NCBI RefSeq assembly: GCF_900996225.1
Contig: NZ_CAAJGL010000112.1
Coordinates: 248,001-312,000 of the forward strand
DNA: 64,000 nt
Direction of reading: 5' to 3'
DNA from: Paraburkholderia sp. BCC1884
Lineage (GTDB): Bacteria; Pseudomonadota; Gammaproteobacteria; Burkholderiales; Burkholderiaceae
Positions 43,534 through 53,029 of the stretch are shown piece after piece. Below the pieces are notes generated by a model, which was not told the origin of the DNA, made no database searches, and saw only the letters and a program-made list of their open reading frames with translations. The position numbers and the translations under genes are program-made. Numbering within the stretch: the stretch's first letter is position 1; each line of letters starts with the position of its first letter.

Positions 43534-46207
43534 CCGGCGCGGCGGCCAGCGCGTGGAGGTCGTACAGCAGATCGAGCGCTTCACGCGGGCGCAGATCGTT
43601 CGGATCGATGGCGCGCAGACGTTCGATCAGCGTCTCCATGGCGGGCGATAGCGCTGGCGCTGCCGGTTGGGCGTCGCGTTCGTCGTCCGCATCTTCGAGC
43701 AACATCGGCATGGGGGCGGCGAACAGATCGAGTTGTGGCGCGGGTTGCGCGGCCGACTGCTGTTCGAGATGCGCCAGATGTTTGCGCGCGGCGCGAATCA
43801 CCGCGTTCGGCACACCCGCGAGTTGCGCGACCTGCAGACCGTAACTTTGATTCGCCGGGCCTTCGTTGACCGCATGCAGAAACACAATGCCGTGTCCATG
43901 CTCGACCGCCGAGAGATGCACGTTGGCCGCCTGCGCAAACTCGCCGGGCAATTGCGTCAACTCGAAATAGTGCGTGGCGAACAGCGTATGGCAACCGTTA
44001 TGCGACAGCAGATGGCGCGCGATGGCCCAAGCCAGCGCGAGCCCGTCGAAGGTGGACGTGCCCCGGCCGATCTCGTCCATCAGCACGAGACTTTGCGGCG
44101 TGGCGTCGTTCAGGATCGCGGCCGCTTCGGTCATCTCGACCATGAAGGTGGAGCGGCCGCCGGCGAGGTCGTCTGCCGCGCCGATCCGCGTGAAGATGCG
44201 ATCGATCGGTCCGAACGCCGCGCGTCGCGCCGGCACGTAGCTGCCGACATACGCCAGCAATGCGATCAGCGCGGTCTGCCGCATGAAGGTCGATTTACCG
44301 CCCATGTTCGGGCCGGTGATCAGCAGCAGTTTGCGCTCGGGCGTGAGCGAGCAGTCGTTGGCGATGAACTGCTCGACCTGCGCCTCGACCACCGGGTGCC
44401 GCCCTTGTTCGATCTCGATGCCGGTTTCCGGCGAGAACGTCGGCGCAACCCAGTCGAGTGCGCGGGCTCGCTCGGCAAATGCTGCGAGCAGATCGAGTTC
44501 GGCGAGTGCCGAGGCGACCCGCTGGCAATCCGGAATGAAGGGCAGGAGCGCCTGCAGCAACGCGTCGTAAAGCGAGCGTTCGCGCGCGAGTGCACGGTCC
44601 TGTGCGGACAGTGCTTTGTCCTCGAAAGTCTTCAGCTCCGGCGTGATGTAGCGCTCGGCATTCTTCAGCGTCTGACGGCGGCGATAGTCGTCGGGCACTT
44701 TGTCGGTTTGCCCGCGCGTGACTTCGATATAGAAGCCATGCACCTTGTTGTACTCGACGCGCAGATTGTTGATGCCAGTGCGCGCGCGTTCGCGGGTTTC
44801 GAGGTCGATCAGGAACTGCCCGCAGTTCTCCGAAATATCCCGGAGTTCGTCGAGTTCCGCATCGTAGCCACGAGCGATCACACCACCGTCGCGCACCATT
44901 GCCGAGGGTTCCTGCATCACCGCGCGACGCAGCAGTTCAACGCAGTCTTCGGGCGGCACGAGCGATGCGTCGATCCGCGCGAGCGAATCCGCATTCGACG
45001 AAACTGCCGCGAGTTGCGTGCGCAACTCAGGCAAGGCAATGAACGTATCGCGCAGGCTCGACAGATCGCGCGGGCGCGCCGACAGCAGCGCAAGCCGCCC
45101 GGTAATCCGCTCGATATCCGAGATCTGCCGCAACGCGCCGCGCAGCGAGTCGACGCTGGCGCCCGGTGGTGCGTCGAGCAGCGCGCCGATGGCCTGCTGA
45201 CGCGCCTGCGCCACCGCCGATTCGCGCGGCGGATGATGCAGCCAGTGACGCAGCAGCCGGCTGCCCATAGTCGTGCAACAGGTGTCGAGCAGCGAGCACA
45301 GCGTGGGCGATTCGGTGCCGCGCAGCGTCTCGGTGAGTTCGAGGTTGCGGCGCGTGGCGGGGTCGAGGCCGATATATTCCGACTCGTATTCCACCTTCAG
45401 GCTACGCACGTGGCGCAGTTGCTGGCCTTGCGTGGCCGCCGCATACAACAGCAGCGCGCCGGCCGCGCCGCATGCGCAGGTCAGCGAATGGGCGCCGAAG
45501 CCGTCGAGGCCCGCCACTTCCAGTTGATCGCACAGCCGTTGCGTGCCTGACGCTACGTCGAAGTGCCACACCGGCACGCGGGTCAACGCGCCGGCATTGA
45601 CTGGCGGCGTCCAGTTCGCCGAATCGGCGGGCGAGTCGGCCACGAGAATTTCGGCGGGACGAATCCGTTCGAGCGCGGCCGCCACCTGGTCGGGCGCGAC
45701 TTCCGCGAGGCGCAGCGCGCCGCTCGCCAGATTCAGCCACGCCAGGCCGACGCTGGTCGCGACGCCGCGACGATTGTGCGCGACGCACAGCGCCATCAGG
45801 TAGACGTCGTTCTTGTCGGAGAGCAGGGCGGCGTCGGTCAGTGTACCGGGCGTAACCACGCGCATCACTTTGCGTTCGACCGGACCTTTCGAGGTGGCCG
45901 GGTCGCCGATCTGCTCGCAAATCGCGACGGATTCGCCGAGCTTCACGAGCTTGGCCAGATATTGCTCGACCGCGTGATGCGGCACGCCCGCCATCTTGAT
46001 CGGATTGCCCGCCGACGCGCCACGCTGCGTGAGTGTCAGATCGAGCAGGCGCGCGGCTTTTTCCGCGTCTTCGAAAAAGAGTTCGTAGAAGTCGCCCATC
46101 CGGTAGAACACCAGTGTGCCCGGATGATCCGCCTTGATGCGTAGATACTGCTGCATCATGGGCGTGTGTTGTGCGACCTCGCCGGCCGCTGCGGTTTGAA
46201 TACCCAT
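43520..46207 (-). CDS. mutS: DNA mismatch repair protein MutS
   Basis: MutS recognises mismatches and starts mismatch repair with MutL. The 895-residue product has the mismatch-binding Phe-x-Glu-type region in GDFYELFFEDAEK (about residues 38-50), connector, lever and clamp domains, and the C-terminal ATPase: Walker A GPNMGGKST (about 650-658), Walker B region LMDEIGRGTSTFDG and ATHYFEL. Length is as expected (E. coli 853). It follows lplT by 90 bp on the same strand and overlaps the following exported-protein gene. Confidence 0.98.
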   Translation of the reverse strand: MGIQTAAAGEVAQHTPMMQQYLRIKADHPGTLVFYRMGDFYELFFEDAEKAARLLDLTLTQRGASAGNPIKMAGVPHHAVEQYLAKLVKLGESVAICEQIGDPATSKGPVERKVMRVVTPGTLTDAALLSDKNDVYLMALCVAHNRRGVATSVGLAWLNLASGALRLAEVAPDQVAAALERIRPAEILVADSPADSANWTPPVNAGALTRVPVWHFDVASGTQRLCDQLEVAGLDGFGAHSLTCACGAAGALLLYAAATQGQQLRHVRSLKVEYESEYIGLDPATRRNLELTETLRGTESPTLCSLLDTCCTTMGSRLLRHWLHHPPRESAVAQARQQAIGALLDAPPGASVDSLRGALRQISDIERITGRLALLSARPRDLSSLRDTFIALPELRTQLAAVSSNADSLARIDASLVPPEDCVELLRRAVMQEPSAMVRDGGVIARGYDAELDELRDISENCGQFLIDLETRERARTGINNLRVEYNKVHGFYIEVTRGQTDKVPDDYRRRQTLKNAERYITPELKTFEDKALSAQDRALARERSLYDALLQALLPFIPDCQRVASALAELDLLAAFAERARALDWVAPTFSPETGIEIEQGRHPVVEAQVEQFIANDCSLTPERKLLLITGPNMGGKSTFMRQTALIALLAYVGSYVPARRAAFGPIDRIFTRIGAADDLAGGRSTFMVEMTEAAAILNDATPQSLVLMDEIGRGTSTFDGLALAWAIARHLLSHNGCHTLFATHYFELTQLPGEFAQAANVHLSAVEHGHGIVFLHAVNEGPANQSYGLQVAQLAGVPNAVIRAARKHLAHLEQQSAAQPAPQLDLFAAPMPMLLEDADDERDAQPAAPALSPAMETLIERLRAIDPNDLRPREALDLLYDLHALAAAPDADH

Positions 46208-46297
46208 CCTCGGTGTCTTTGCTTAAGCTGTTCAGGGCGTGAGTTTAACCTGCCGACGCCGCGAGCGGACCCTGGCCGGATGGCCAACGCGCCGCGT

Positions 46298-47596
46298 TTA
46301 TTCTTCCACCATCGCGCGCATGTCCACGGTGCGCTCGTTCACCGCGCTGCGCCGTTTCGCGAGCCACATCATGAACGTGATGAAGCTGCCGAATACGACG
46401 ATGATCCACTGCGCCGGCATTTTTGCCGTGAGCAGCAACGCGTAGACGCCGAGCATCAAGAGCACGGCGAGGTTCTGGTTGAAATTCTGCACCGCGATCG
46501 AATGACCGGCCGACAGCAGCGTCGCGCCGCGATGCTGAAGAATCGCGTTCATCGGCACGATGAAGAAACCCGACAGCGCGCCGAGCAGGATCATCAGCGG
46601 ATAAGCGAAGAGGATGTAGAGCGGCAGTACGTAGGTGCCGATACGTATGCCCGCGCCCGCCGGAAACAGATCCTTGTTATAGAAGGCGACCGCAATCGCC
46701 ACTGCGCCGGTGAGAATGCCGACCGGCAGCACCCGCAGCGATTTGCGTAACGGAATCAACGCGGCCGCGGCGGATGCGCCGACCGCGATGCCGAGACCCG
46801 TGACACCTTGCATCACTGCCGCTTTCGAAAGTGTTAATCCAAGGTTCACGTTGGCCCACTTGAGCACCAGCAATTGCAGCGTCACCGCGCCGCCCCACAT
46901 CAGCGTCGTGACCCACAGCGCGATCTGCGCCAGCTTGTCGGCCCACAGCACGTTGAAGCAATGATAGAAATCGCCGACCAGTTTCTTCGGTTCCGAGAGA
47001 CGGTTCGGATAGCGCGCGCCGGTGTCGGGGATGAACATGTTGACGGCCGCGGCGATCGCGTAGGTGAGCATCACGGCGAACATCGCCAGATCGGCGGAGG
47101 AGCGGATCAGCGGCAGATGCGCGTGTGCGACGAAGCGGTCGGCGACCGTGCTGATGAGCGCGCCGCCCACCATCGTGCCGACGATCGTCGACAGCACCGT
47201 CGCCGATTCGAGCCACGCGTTCGCCTTGACGAGCTTGTCGGGCGGCAGGAGCTCGGTGAGGATGCCGTACTTGGCCGGCGAATACGCGGCCGCGCCGAAG
47301 CCGACCACGCCGTAGGCGATCATCGGATGAACGCCCGCGATCATCATCAGGCAGCCGCTCGCTTTCAAGGCGTTGGAGACGAACATAACGTGTCGCTTCT
47401 GCAGGGAATCGGCAAACGCGCCGACGAAGGGCGCGAGCAGCACGTAAGAGACGGTAAAGAAAATCTGCAGGAGCGGCGTGACCCAGGCGGCCGAGCGAAT
47501 CACCGAGAGCAGGGCGATGGCGGCGATCAGCAGGGCATTGTCCGCCAGCGACGAAATGAACTGCGCCGCGATGATGGTGTAGAAGCCTTTTTTCAT
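46298..47596 (-). CDS. lplT: Lysophospholipid transporter LplT
   Basis: LplT flips lysophospholipids across the inner membrane for re-acylation. The 432-residue major-facilitator protein begins MKKGFYTIIAAQFISSLADNAL and has about 12 hydrophobic helices, with family elements GFGAAAYSPAKYGILTELLP (about residues 95-115) and YPLMILLGALSGFFIVP. In E. coli lplT lies beside aas, the acyltransferase; aas is not in this window. Here it stands upstream of mutS on the same strand. Confidence 0.92.
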   Translation of the reverse strand: MKKGFYTIIAAQFISSLADNALLIAAIALLSVIRSAAWVTPLLQIFFTVSYVLLAPFVGAFADSLQKRHVMFVSNALKASGCLMMIAGVHPMIAYGVVGFGAAAYSPAKYGILTELLPPDKLVKANAWLESATVLSTIVGTMVGGALISTVADRFVAHAHLPLIRSSADLAMFAVMLTYAIAAAVNMFIPDTGARYPNRLSEPKKLVGDFYHCFNVLWADKLAQIALWVTTLMWGGAVTLQLLVLKWANVNLGLTLSKAAVMQGVTGLGIAVGASAAAALIPLRKSLRVLPVGILTGAVAIAVAFYNKDLFPAGAGIRIGTYVLPLYILFAYPLMILLGALSGFFIVPMNAILQHRGATLLSAGHSIAVQNFNQNLAVLLMLGVYALLLTAKMPAQWIIVVFGSFITFMMWLAKRRSAVNERTVDMRAMVEE

Positions 47597-47740
47597 GAAG
47601 CGGATCGGAAGCGGTGCGCGCGGTGGCGTACGGCAGGGCGCAGCAAAAACGCGCGAAAGGCAGCCGGCGTTTCACGTGCATGCGCCGGCGCGGCTTCCCG
47701 CTTTGTAGCACGAACGCTTCGTGTATGCAGGCGCGCCAAC

Positions 47741-47762
47741 GAAAAAGCGGCCGAAGCCGCTT
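47741..47762 (-). terminator. Terminator after suhB
   Basis: Read on the minus strand, AAGCGGC-TTCG-GCCGCTT is followed by TTTTTC about 70 bp after the suhB stop and before lplT. Confidence 0.75.
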
Positions 47763-47830
47763 GTGGTGATTCTCTATGTGATCCGTTGCGCAGTCGGCCG
47801 ATCGAATCAGACCGCCGCGCTTGCCGCCCT

Positions 47831-48637
47831 TTAGCCCGCTGCCTGCTGACGCGTGCGGCTGTAGCGCGAGAGGATCGGAATCATCTGCGCGTAGATTTTT
47901 GGGTTGCCCGTGACGATTTCGCCGATGTGCAGGAAGTCCGAGTCGCCCGTGTAGTTGCCGACCAGACCACCGGCTTCGGTGATCAGCAGGCTGCCTGCGG
48001 CGACGTCCCACGGATTGAGACCTTGCTCGAAGAAACCGTCCATGCGGCCGGCGGCGACGTTCGCCAGATCGAGTGCGGCTGCGCCCGGACGGCGCAGTCC
48101 GGCACAGGCTTCGGTCATTTCGGCGAACTGGCGGCCGTAGGCCTGCAGGCCGTCGGTTTCACGGAACGGAAAGCCCGTGCCGATCAGGCCGTCGGCCAGA
48201 CGGTCGCGCTTGGCCACGCGGATGCGTCGATCGTTCAGGAACGCGCCGCGGCCGCGCGAGGCGGTGAACAGGTCGTTGCGAGTCGGATCGTAGACCACGG
48301 CTTGCGTCACGATGCCCTTGTGGGCGAGCGCGATCGACACGCAGTAGTACGGGAAGCCGTGAATGAAGTTGGTGGTGCCGTCGAGCGGATCGATGATCCA
48401 CTGGAATTCGGATTCGTTATCCGACTTGCCGGATTCTTCGGCGAGGATGGCGTGATCGGGGTAGGCGGTCTTGAGCGTGTCGATGATCGCCGCTTCAGAC
48501 GCTTTGTCGACCTCCGTGACGAAATCGTTGTGCTGTTTCTTGCTGACCTGGATCAGATCCAGATCGAGCGACGCGCGGTTGATGATCTGGGCTGCGCGGC
48601 GCGCGGCCTTCACAGCGATATTGAGCATGGGATGCAT
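47831..48637 (-). CDS. suhB: Inositol monophosphatase family protein SuhB
   Basis: SuhB hydrolyses inositol-1-phosphate and in E. coli also acts with NusA in rRNA antitermination. The 268-residue product starts MHPMLNIAVKAARRA and has the metal motifs EESG (about residue 68), DPLDGTTNFIHGFP (about 84-97) and WDVAAGSLL (about 212-220). The start is placed at the ATG at 48637; the frame is open 44 codons upstream. Divergent trmJ is 391 bp away. Confidence 0.95.
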   Translation of the reverse strand: MHPMLNIAVKAARRAAQIINRASLDLDLIQVSKKQHNDFVTEVDKASEAAIIDTLKTAYPDHAILAEESGKSDNESEFQWIIDPLDGTTNFIHGFPYYCVSIALAHKGIVTQAVVYDPTRNDLFTASRGRGAFLNDRRIRVAKRDRLADGLIGTGFPFRETDGLQAYGRQFAEMTEACAGLRRPGAAALDLANVAAGRMDGFFEQGLNPWDVAAGSLLITEAGGLVGNYTGDSDFLHIGEIVTGNPKIYAQMIPILSRYSRTRQQAAG

Positions 48638-49028
48638 GAGACTGGATCCTTGTGCCGGGGCAGCACGGCTGCTGGCCGGTAAATGAGCGCGAACCTGCGC
48701 TAACTGGGCGCCCTCGATGAGGCGCGAAAACAGCACGGAACGCTCGCCCGGTACTGGACCGGTGCGCATTCCGCCGACGGAGACGAATTGAATAAGAACG
48801 AGGCGCCCAGGGAGCCGGCTGGCTGAACCAACGCAGGCAAAACCGGGCGCGAATATTGGTATTTTACCTGAGTCCGGGCGCGAAGGCAGCGATACCGAAA
48901 CGGCGCACTCGCCAGATGCCAGCGATTTCCAGGGGATTTCCAGGTATTTCGCCTTGTATTCGCACGCAATTCAGGCCCGGCGCGGGGGTTGGCGCTACCA
49001 TACGCGTCTTTAGCCTGCCGAATCCATC
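48638..49028. other. Divergent intergenic region between suhB and trmJ
   Basis: It contains a minus-strand TAAAAT box (48861-48866) likely for suhB and two copies of CCGGGCGCGAA (48843-48853 and 48874-48884) flanking it, 31 bp apart. No coding sequence is supported. Confidence 0.5.
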
Positions 49029-49865
49029 GTGGAACATACCCACCATTCTTCCGATCCCGCCGTGGCCGATCTGCGCGGCGGTTTCACGTCGACGCGCTTC
49101 GTGCTGGTCGAGCCGAGTCATCCGGGCAACGTGGGCGCCGCGGCGCGCGCGCTGAAAACCATGGGTTTCTCGCGGCTCGTGCTGGTGTCGCCGCGCGTGC
49201 CGCATGTGCAAAGCGATCCGGAAGCCATCGCGATGGCGAGCGGTGCCGACGACGTGCTGGCCTCCGCGCACATCGTGCCGACGCTCGCCGACGCATTGAG
49301 CGGCGCGCACTGGTCGATCGCGTTGACCGCGCGCCTGCGCGAATACGGTCCGCCGCAGTGGACGCCGCGCGCGGCCGCGAGCATCGCGCGTGGGCAGGCA
49401 GTGCATGGCGAGATCGCGCTGGTGTTCGGCAACGAGCGCACGGGGCTGTCAAACGAGGACGTCGAACGATGCAGCGCGCTCGCGCACATCCCGGCCAATC
49501 CGGCGTACAGCTCGCTCAATCTTGCGCAAGCCGTGCAGGTGTTGGCGTATGAACTGCGCACCGCTTATCTGGCGGCTGAAGACGCGGCGGCACTAGCCAG
49601 GGCGGTCGCGCAGGCAACTGCCGGTCACGGCGAGCCCGCGGGTCCGCGTGCGGCCAGCGACGAAATCGAAAGCATGTTCTCGCATCTGCAAAGTGCGCTG
49701 GTCGCACTGGACTTTCTCGATCCGGACAATCCGAAGAAGCTGATGTCGCGCTTGCGGCGCCTGTTCGCACGCTCGGGGCTCGAGCGCGAGGAAGTGAATA
49801 TCGTGCGCGGCATCGCCAAGCACATCCTGCTGAAGACCAAACCGACAGACCACGACGCCTCCTGA
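49029..49865 (+). CDS. trmJ: tRNA (cytidine/uridine-2'-O-)-methyltransferase TrmJ
   Basis: TrmJ 2'-O-methylates position 32 of several tRNAs. The 278-residue SPOUT protein has FVLVEPSHPGNVGAAARALK at about residues 24-43, the knot motifs LVFGNERTGLSN (about 134-145) and IPANPAYSSLNLAQA (about 156-170), and a C-terminal helical extension (about 215-275). Start is GTG at 49029. A 198-bp gap separates it from cysE. Confidence 0.94.
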   Translation: MEHTHHSSDPAVADLRGGFTSTRFVLVEPSHPGNVGAAARALKTMGFSRLVLVSPRVPHVQSDPEAIAMASGADDVLASAHIVPTLADALSGAHWSIALTARLREYGPPQWTPRAAASIARGQAVHGEIALVFGNERTGLSNEDVERCSALAHIPANPAYSSLNLAQAVQVLAYELRTAYLAAEDAAALARAVAQATAGHGEPAGPRAASDEIESMFSHLQSALVALDFLDPDNPKKLMSRLRRLFARSGLEREEVNIVRGIAKHILLKTKPTDHDAS

Positions 49866-50062
49866 CGCAAGCGTGGTGCCGGACGTGACGACCTTGCCGG
49901 CAGCGTGGGCTTCCGGCAGGGTTTGCGCAATCGCCCTACAATCCTCGAAACGTTCCAAGTAAAGCTGCCGGCGTGCTAAGGCATGCAACAAGCTTTGCGC
50001 GTCGCGTGCGGCAGTTCGCGCAGGCGGCCATTCCCCTTTGGTCCCACCACACCGTTCCTGCC

Positions 50063-50914
50063 ATGTTCACGAGACTTCGCGAAGACATTGCCACGATCCG
50101 CGAGCGCGATCCCGCGGCCCGCAGCGCCTGGGAAGTGCTCACGTGTTATCCGGGTTTGCATGCGCTCGTGCTGCACCGTCTCGCGCACGCATGCTGGCGA
50201 GCCAAACGTCGCTGGCTCGCGCGCTTCGTCTCGCAGATGGCGCGCTTCATGACCGGCATCGAGATCCATCCGGGCGCGACGCTCGGGCGGCGCGTGTTCA
50301 TCGATCACGGCATGGGCGTGGTGATCGGCGAAACCGCGCAGATCGGCGACGACTGCACGATCTATCAAGGCGTGACGCTCGGCGGCACGTCGCTCACGCG
50401 GGGCGCGAAGCGGCATCCGACGCTCGAGCGCGGCGTCATTGTCGGGGCGGGGGCGAAGGTGCTGGGCGGCTTTACGATCGGCGCGGAAGCGAAGATCGGC
50501 TCGAACGCGGTGGTCACCAAACCGGTGCCCGCGCACGGTACGGCAGTGGGCAATCCGGCGCGGATCATCGTGCCGGCGGCGGCTGCCGTGGCGTCGGTCG
50601 CGCAATCCGCCGCGGTGCGAGCCGATGCGAACGGCGCCGCTGCGTGCGACGACGCAAAACGCCCCGGTGGACGCAGCAGTGCATTCTGCGCGTACGGCAT
50701 TACGCCGAATGCGGACGACCCGGTGTCGTTGGCGATTCATGGGCTGATCGATCATGCCGCGACGCAGTCCAAACGTATCGATGAAATCGTCGACGCGCTG
50801 GAGCGGCTCGGTACGAGTCTGGAAGGGCTGCAAGGCGCCGATGCGGCCTTGCTCGATCTGCGGCGTTTGTCCAATGCGATTGCAGGGAAAGTGGACGGCG
50901 TGGCGGAACGCTGA
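50063..50914 (+). CDS. cysE: Serine O-acetyltransferase CysE
   Basis: CysE forms O-acetylserine for cysteine synthesis. The 283-residue product has a short N-terminal helical region and the hexapeptide-repeat left-handed beta-helix (about residues 65-170) with the active-site motif DHGMGVVIGETA and the DDCTIYQGVTLGG turn. Unlike E. coli CysE, whose extra length is N-terminal, this one has the short core plus about 110 extra C-terminal residues (Ala-rich linker, CAYGITPNADDPVSLAIHGLIDHAATQS and a coiled-coil end), as in other Burkholderiaceae. The ATG at 50063 is chosen over upstream open frame. Confidence 0.94.
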   Translation: MFTRLREDIATIRERDPAARSAWEVLTCYPGLHALVLHRLAHACWRAKRRWLARFVSQMARFMTGIEIHPGATLGRRVFIDHGMGVVIGETAQIGDDCTIYQGVTLGGTSLTRGAKRHPTLERGVIVGAGAKVLGGFTIGAEAKIGSNAVVTKPVPAHGTAVGNPARIIVPAAAAVASVAQSAAVRADANGAAACDDAKRPGGRSSAFCAYGITPNADDPVSLAIHGLIDHAATQSKRIDEIVDALERLGTSLEGLQGADAALLDLRRLSNAIAGKVDGVAER

Positions 50915-50973
50915 TCTGCGCGTTGCATTGCGAGGCGGCGATGCAACTGCCGCGCCGACACGACCAGCCGCCG

Positions 50974-51771
50974 TCAATCCAGCGGCAACGCCCGAATCCC
51001 TTCGGCATCGATTCGCAGATAGCCGCCACGGTGCTCGCCGTGGTCGAGTTCCCAGTCAGGCAGCACCCAACGCACGCCGCCCGGTTCGCGATGCCGCGCC
51101 GGACGATGCGTGTGGCCGTGAATGATCGTCGCCGTTTTCGACGCTTTGAATAACGCGGCGATCGCCTTCGACGTTACGTCGTATTTCGGCGAGACGGGGC
51201 GCGAACGACCTTGCTCGCTCTTCGAGCGCATGTTCTCCGCGAGCGCCTGGCGCCAGCGAAACGGCGACGCCAGAAACACGCCCTGCGCGATCCGGCTGCG
51301 CGCAAACCGCCTGAACGCCTGATAGCCGCGATCCGCGGTGCAAAGGCCGTCGCCATGCGCGAGCGCGATGCGCGTGCCGAATGCGGTAATCACGAACGGG
51401 TCCGGCAGCCAGATCGCGCCGGCCGCTTTCATGAATCTCTTGCCCAGCAGAAAATCACGATTGCCATGCATGATGTAGAGCGCGATGCCGCGCTCCGACA
51501 AGGTATGCAGCAGGGCCGCCATGCGCGCGACGAAGGGCTCGACGAGCATGTCGTCGCCGACCCAGTACTCGAACAGATCGCCGAGTATGAACACGGAATC
51601 GGCCTGCTCGGCCGTCACGCGGATGAAATGCTCGAACGCGGCGACCGTCTGCGGAATCGCCTCGCTCAAGTGAATGTCGGAGAGGAAAAAAAACGGGCGT
51701 GCGGCGTGCGGGCGTTTGCCCTCGCCAGGCACGCCCGCGGCGACGCTTCGCAGCGGCGTTTCTTGCAGCAT
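50974..51771 (-). CDS. lpxH: UDP-2,3-diacylglucosamine diphosphatase LpxH
   Basis: LpxH hydrolyses UDP-2,3-diacylglucosamine to lipid X, an early step of lipid A synthesis. The 265-residue calcineurin-like enzyme shows all motifs: SDIHLSE (DxH), GDLFEYWVGDD, GNRDFLLG, AHGDGL and HGHTHRPA. Its intact ligands contrast with the exported phosphoesterase-like protein at 42-43.5 kb. It lies downstream of ppiB on the same strand, 35 bp apart. Confidence 0.96.
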   Translation of the reverse strand: MLQETPLRSVAAGVPGEGKRPHAARPFFFLSDIHLSEAIPQTVAAFEHFIRVTAEQADSVFILGDLFEYWVGDDMLVEPFVARMAALLHTLSERGIALYIMHGNRDFLLGKRFMKAAGAIWLPDPFVITAFGTRIALAHGDGLCTADRGYQAFRRFARSRIAQGVFLASPFRWRQALAENMRSKSEQGRSRPVSPKYDVTSKAIAALFKASKTATIIHGHTHRPARHREPGGVRWVLPDWELDHGEHRGGYLRIDAEGIRALPLD

Positions 51772-51806
51772 TGAAGGTGCCTGATTCAGTTCGAACGAGC
51801 CGACGC

Positions 51807-52301
51807 TTAGTCGACGATCACGGCTTTTTCGATCACGACGTCGTCAGCCGGCACGTCCTGATGGAAACCCTTCGAGCCCGTCTTGACCTTCTTGATCTTT
51901 TCGACGATGTCGAGGCCGTCGACCACTTTGCCGAACACGGCGTAGCCCCAGCCCTGCGGCGTCGGCGACGAGTGGTTCAGGAACTCGTTGTCGTTCACGT
52001 TGATGAAGAATTGCGCGGTGGCCGAGTGCGGGTCGTTCGTGCGAGCCATCGCGACCGAGCCGTTGACGTTCTTCAGACCGTTGTTGGCTTCGTTGGTGAT
52101 TGCCTCGCCCGTCGGCTTCTGCTTCATGCCGGGTTCGAAACCGCCGCCCTGAATCATGAAGCCGTCGATCACGCGGTGAAACACCGTGTTGTCGTAGTGA
52201 CCGGCCTTCACGTAGTTGAGGAAGTTCTCAACCGATTTCGGTGCTTTTTCAGCGTCCAGTTCGAGCTTGATGACGCCGTGGTTCGTATGCAGTTCAACCA
52301 T
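51807..52301 (-). CDS. ppiB: Cytoplasmic cyclophilin-type peptidyl-prolyl isomerase
   Basis: PpiB accelerates prolyl bond isomerisation. The 164-residue protein lacks a signal peptide and has the cyclophilin signatures FHRVIDGFMIQGGGF, ARTNDPHSATAQFFIN and YAVFGKVVDGLD, with the catalytic arginine in FHRV. It follows ppiA, its exported paralogue, with 85 bp between; the pair probably arose by duplication and is shared across Burkholderiaceae. Confidence 0.96.
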   Translation of the reverse strand: MVELHTNHGVIKLELDAEKAPKSVENFLNYVKAGHYDNTVFHRVIDGFMIQGGGFEPGMKQKPTGEAITNEANNGLKNVNGSVAMARTNDPHSATAQFFINVNDNEFLNHSSPTPQGWGYAVFGKVVDGLDIVEKIKKVKTGSKGFHQDVPADDVVIEKAVIVD

Positions 52302-52386
52302 GATGGAATCCTTTGATGAACGGGGTGGGTAGAAAGACGCGGCGAGTCGTCATGTTCCGACGAGGGGCCGCGCCGGGGCGTGGATT

Positions 52387-52968
52387 TTACTTGCCGACAA
52401 CCGTTGCCGACTCGATCACGATGGCCTTTTGCGGCACATCGCTCATCGGGCCGCGCGAGGTGGTGGGCGTGGTTTCGATTTTCTTTACGACGTCCATGCC
52501 GCCCGTGACCTTGCCGAACACGGCGTAGCCGTTGCCGTCCGGATTCGGATAGTCGAGACCGGTATTGTCCACCGTGTTGATGAAGAATTGCGCGGTGGCC
52601 GAATTCGGATCGCTGGTGCGCGCCATCGCGAGCGTGCCCGTGCTGTTCTTCAGACCGTTGCGGCTTTCCAGCGGAATCGGCGCGCGCGTGGGCTTCTCGG
52701 CGTAGCTCTGGGTGAAGCCGCCGCCCTGGATCATGAAGCCGGGAATCACGCGATGAAAGATCGTGCCGCTGTACTGGCCGGCCTTCACGTAGTCGAGGAA
52801 GTTGGCCACTGTTTTGGGCGCCTTCTCAGGATACAACTCGACACGGATGTCGCCTTCCGACGTCTTGAAGAGGACCGACGGATGCGCGGCTTGCGAACCG
52901 GACTGGGCAAAGGCGGGGGCGTTTGCGATCAGGGCGGCGCTGCCGAGCGCCAACATCAACCATTTCAT
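52387..52968 (-). CDS. ppiA: Periplasmic cyclophilin-type peptidyl-prolyl isomerase
   Basis: The 193-residue protein has a signal peptide (cleavage probably after APAFA at about residue 21) followed by a cyclophilin domain with FHRVIPGFMIQGGGF and SATAQFFIN. It is the exported counterpart of PpiB encoded next to it. Together with the BAM lipoproteins it would help in envelope protein folding. Confidence 0.95.
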   Translation of the reverse strand: MKWLMLALGSAALIANAPAFAQSGSQAAHPSVLFKTSEGDIRVELYPEKAPKTVANFLDYVKAGQYSGTIFHRVIPGFMIQGGGFTQSYAEKPTRAPIPLESRNGLKNSTGTLAMARTSDPNSATAQFFINTVDNTGLDYPNPDGNGYAVFGKVTGGMDVVKKIETTPTTSRGPMSDVPQKAIVIESATVVGK

Positions 52969-53029
52969 GAAGATCCTCAGGGGTGGAAAAAACGTGATGC
53001 ACGCAAGGGGCGTAGCAAAAGCCGCGCCC

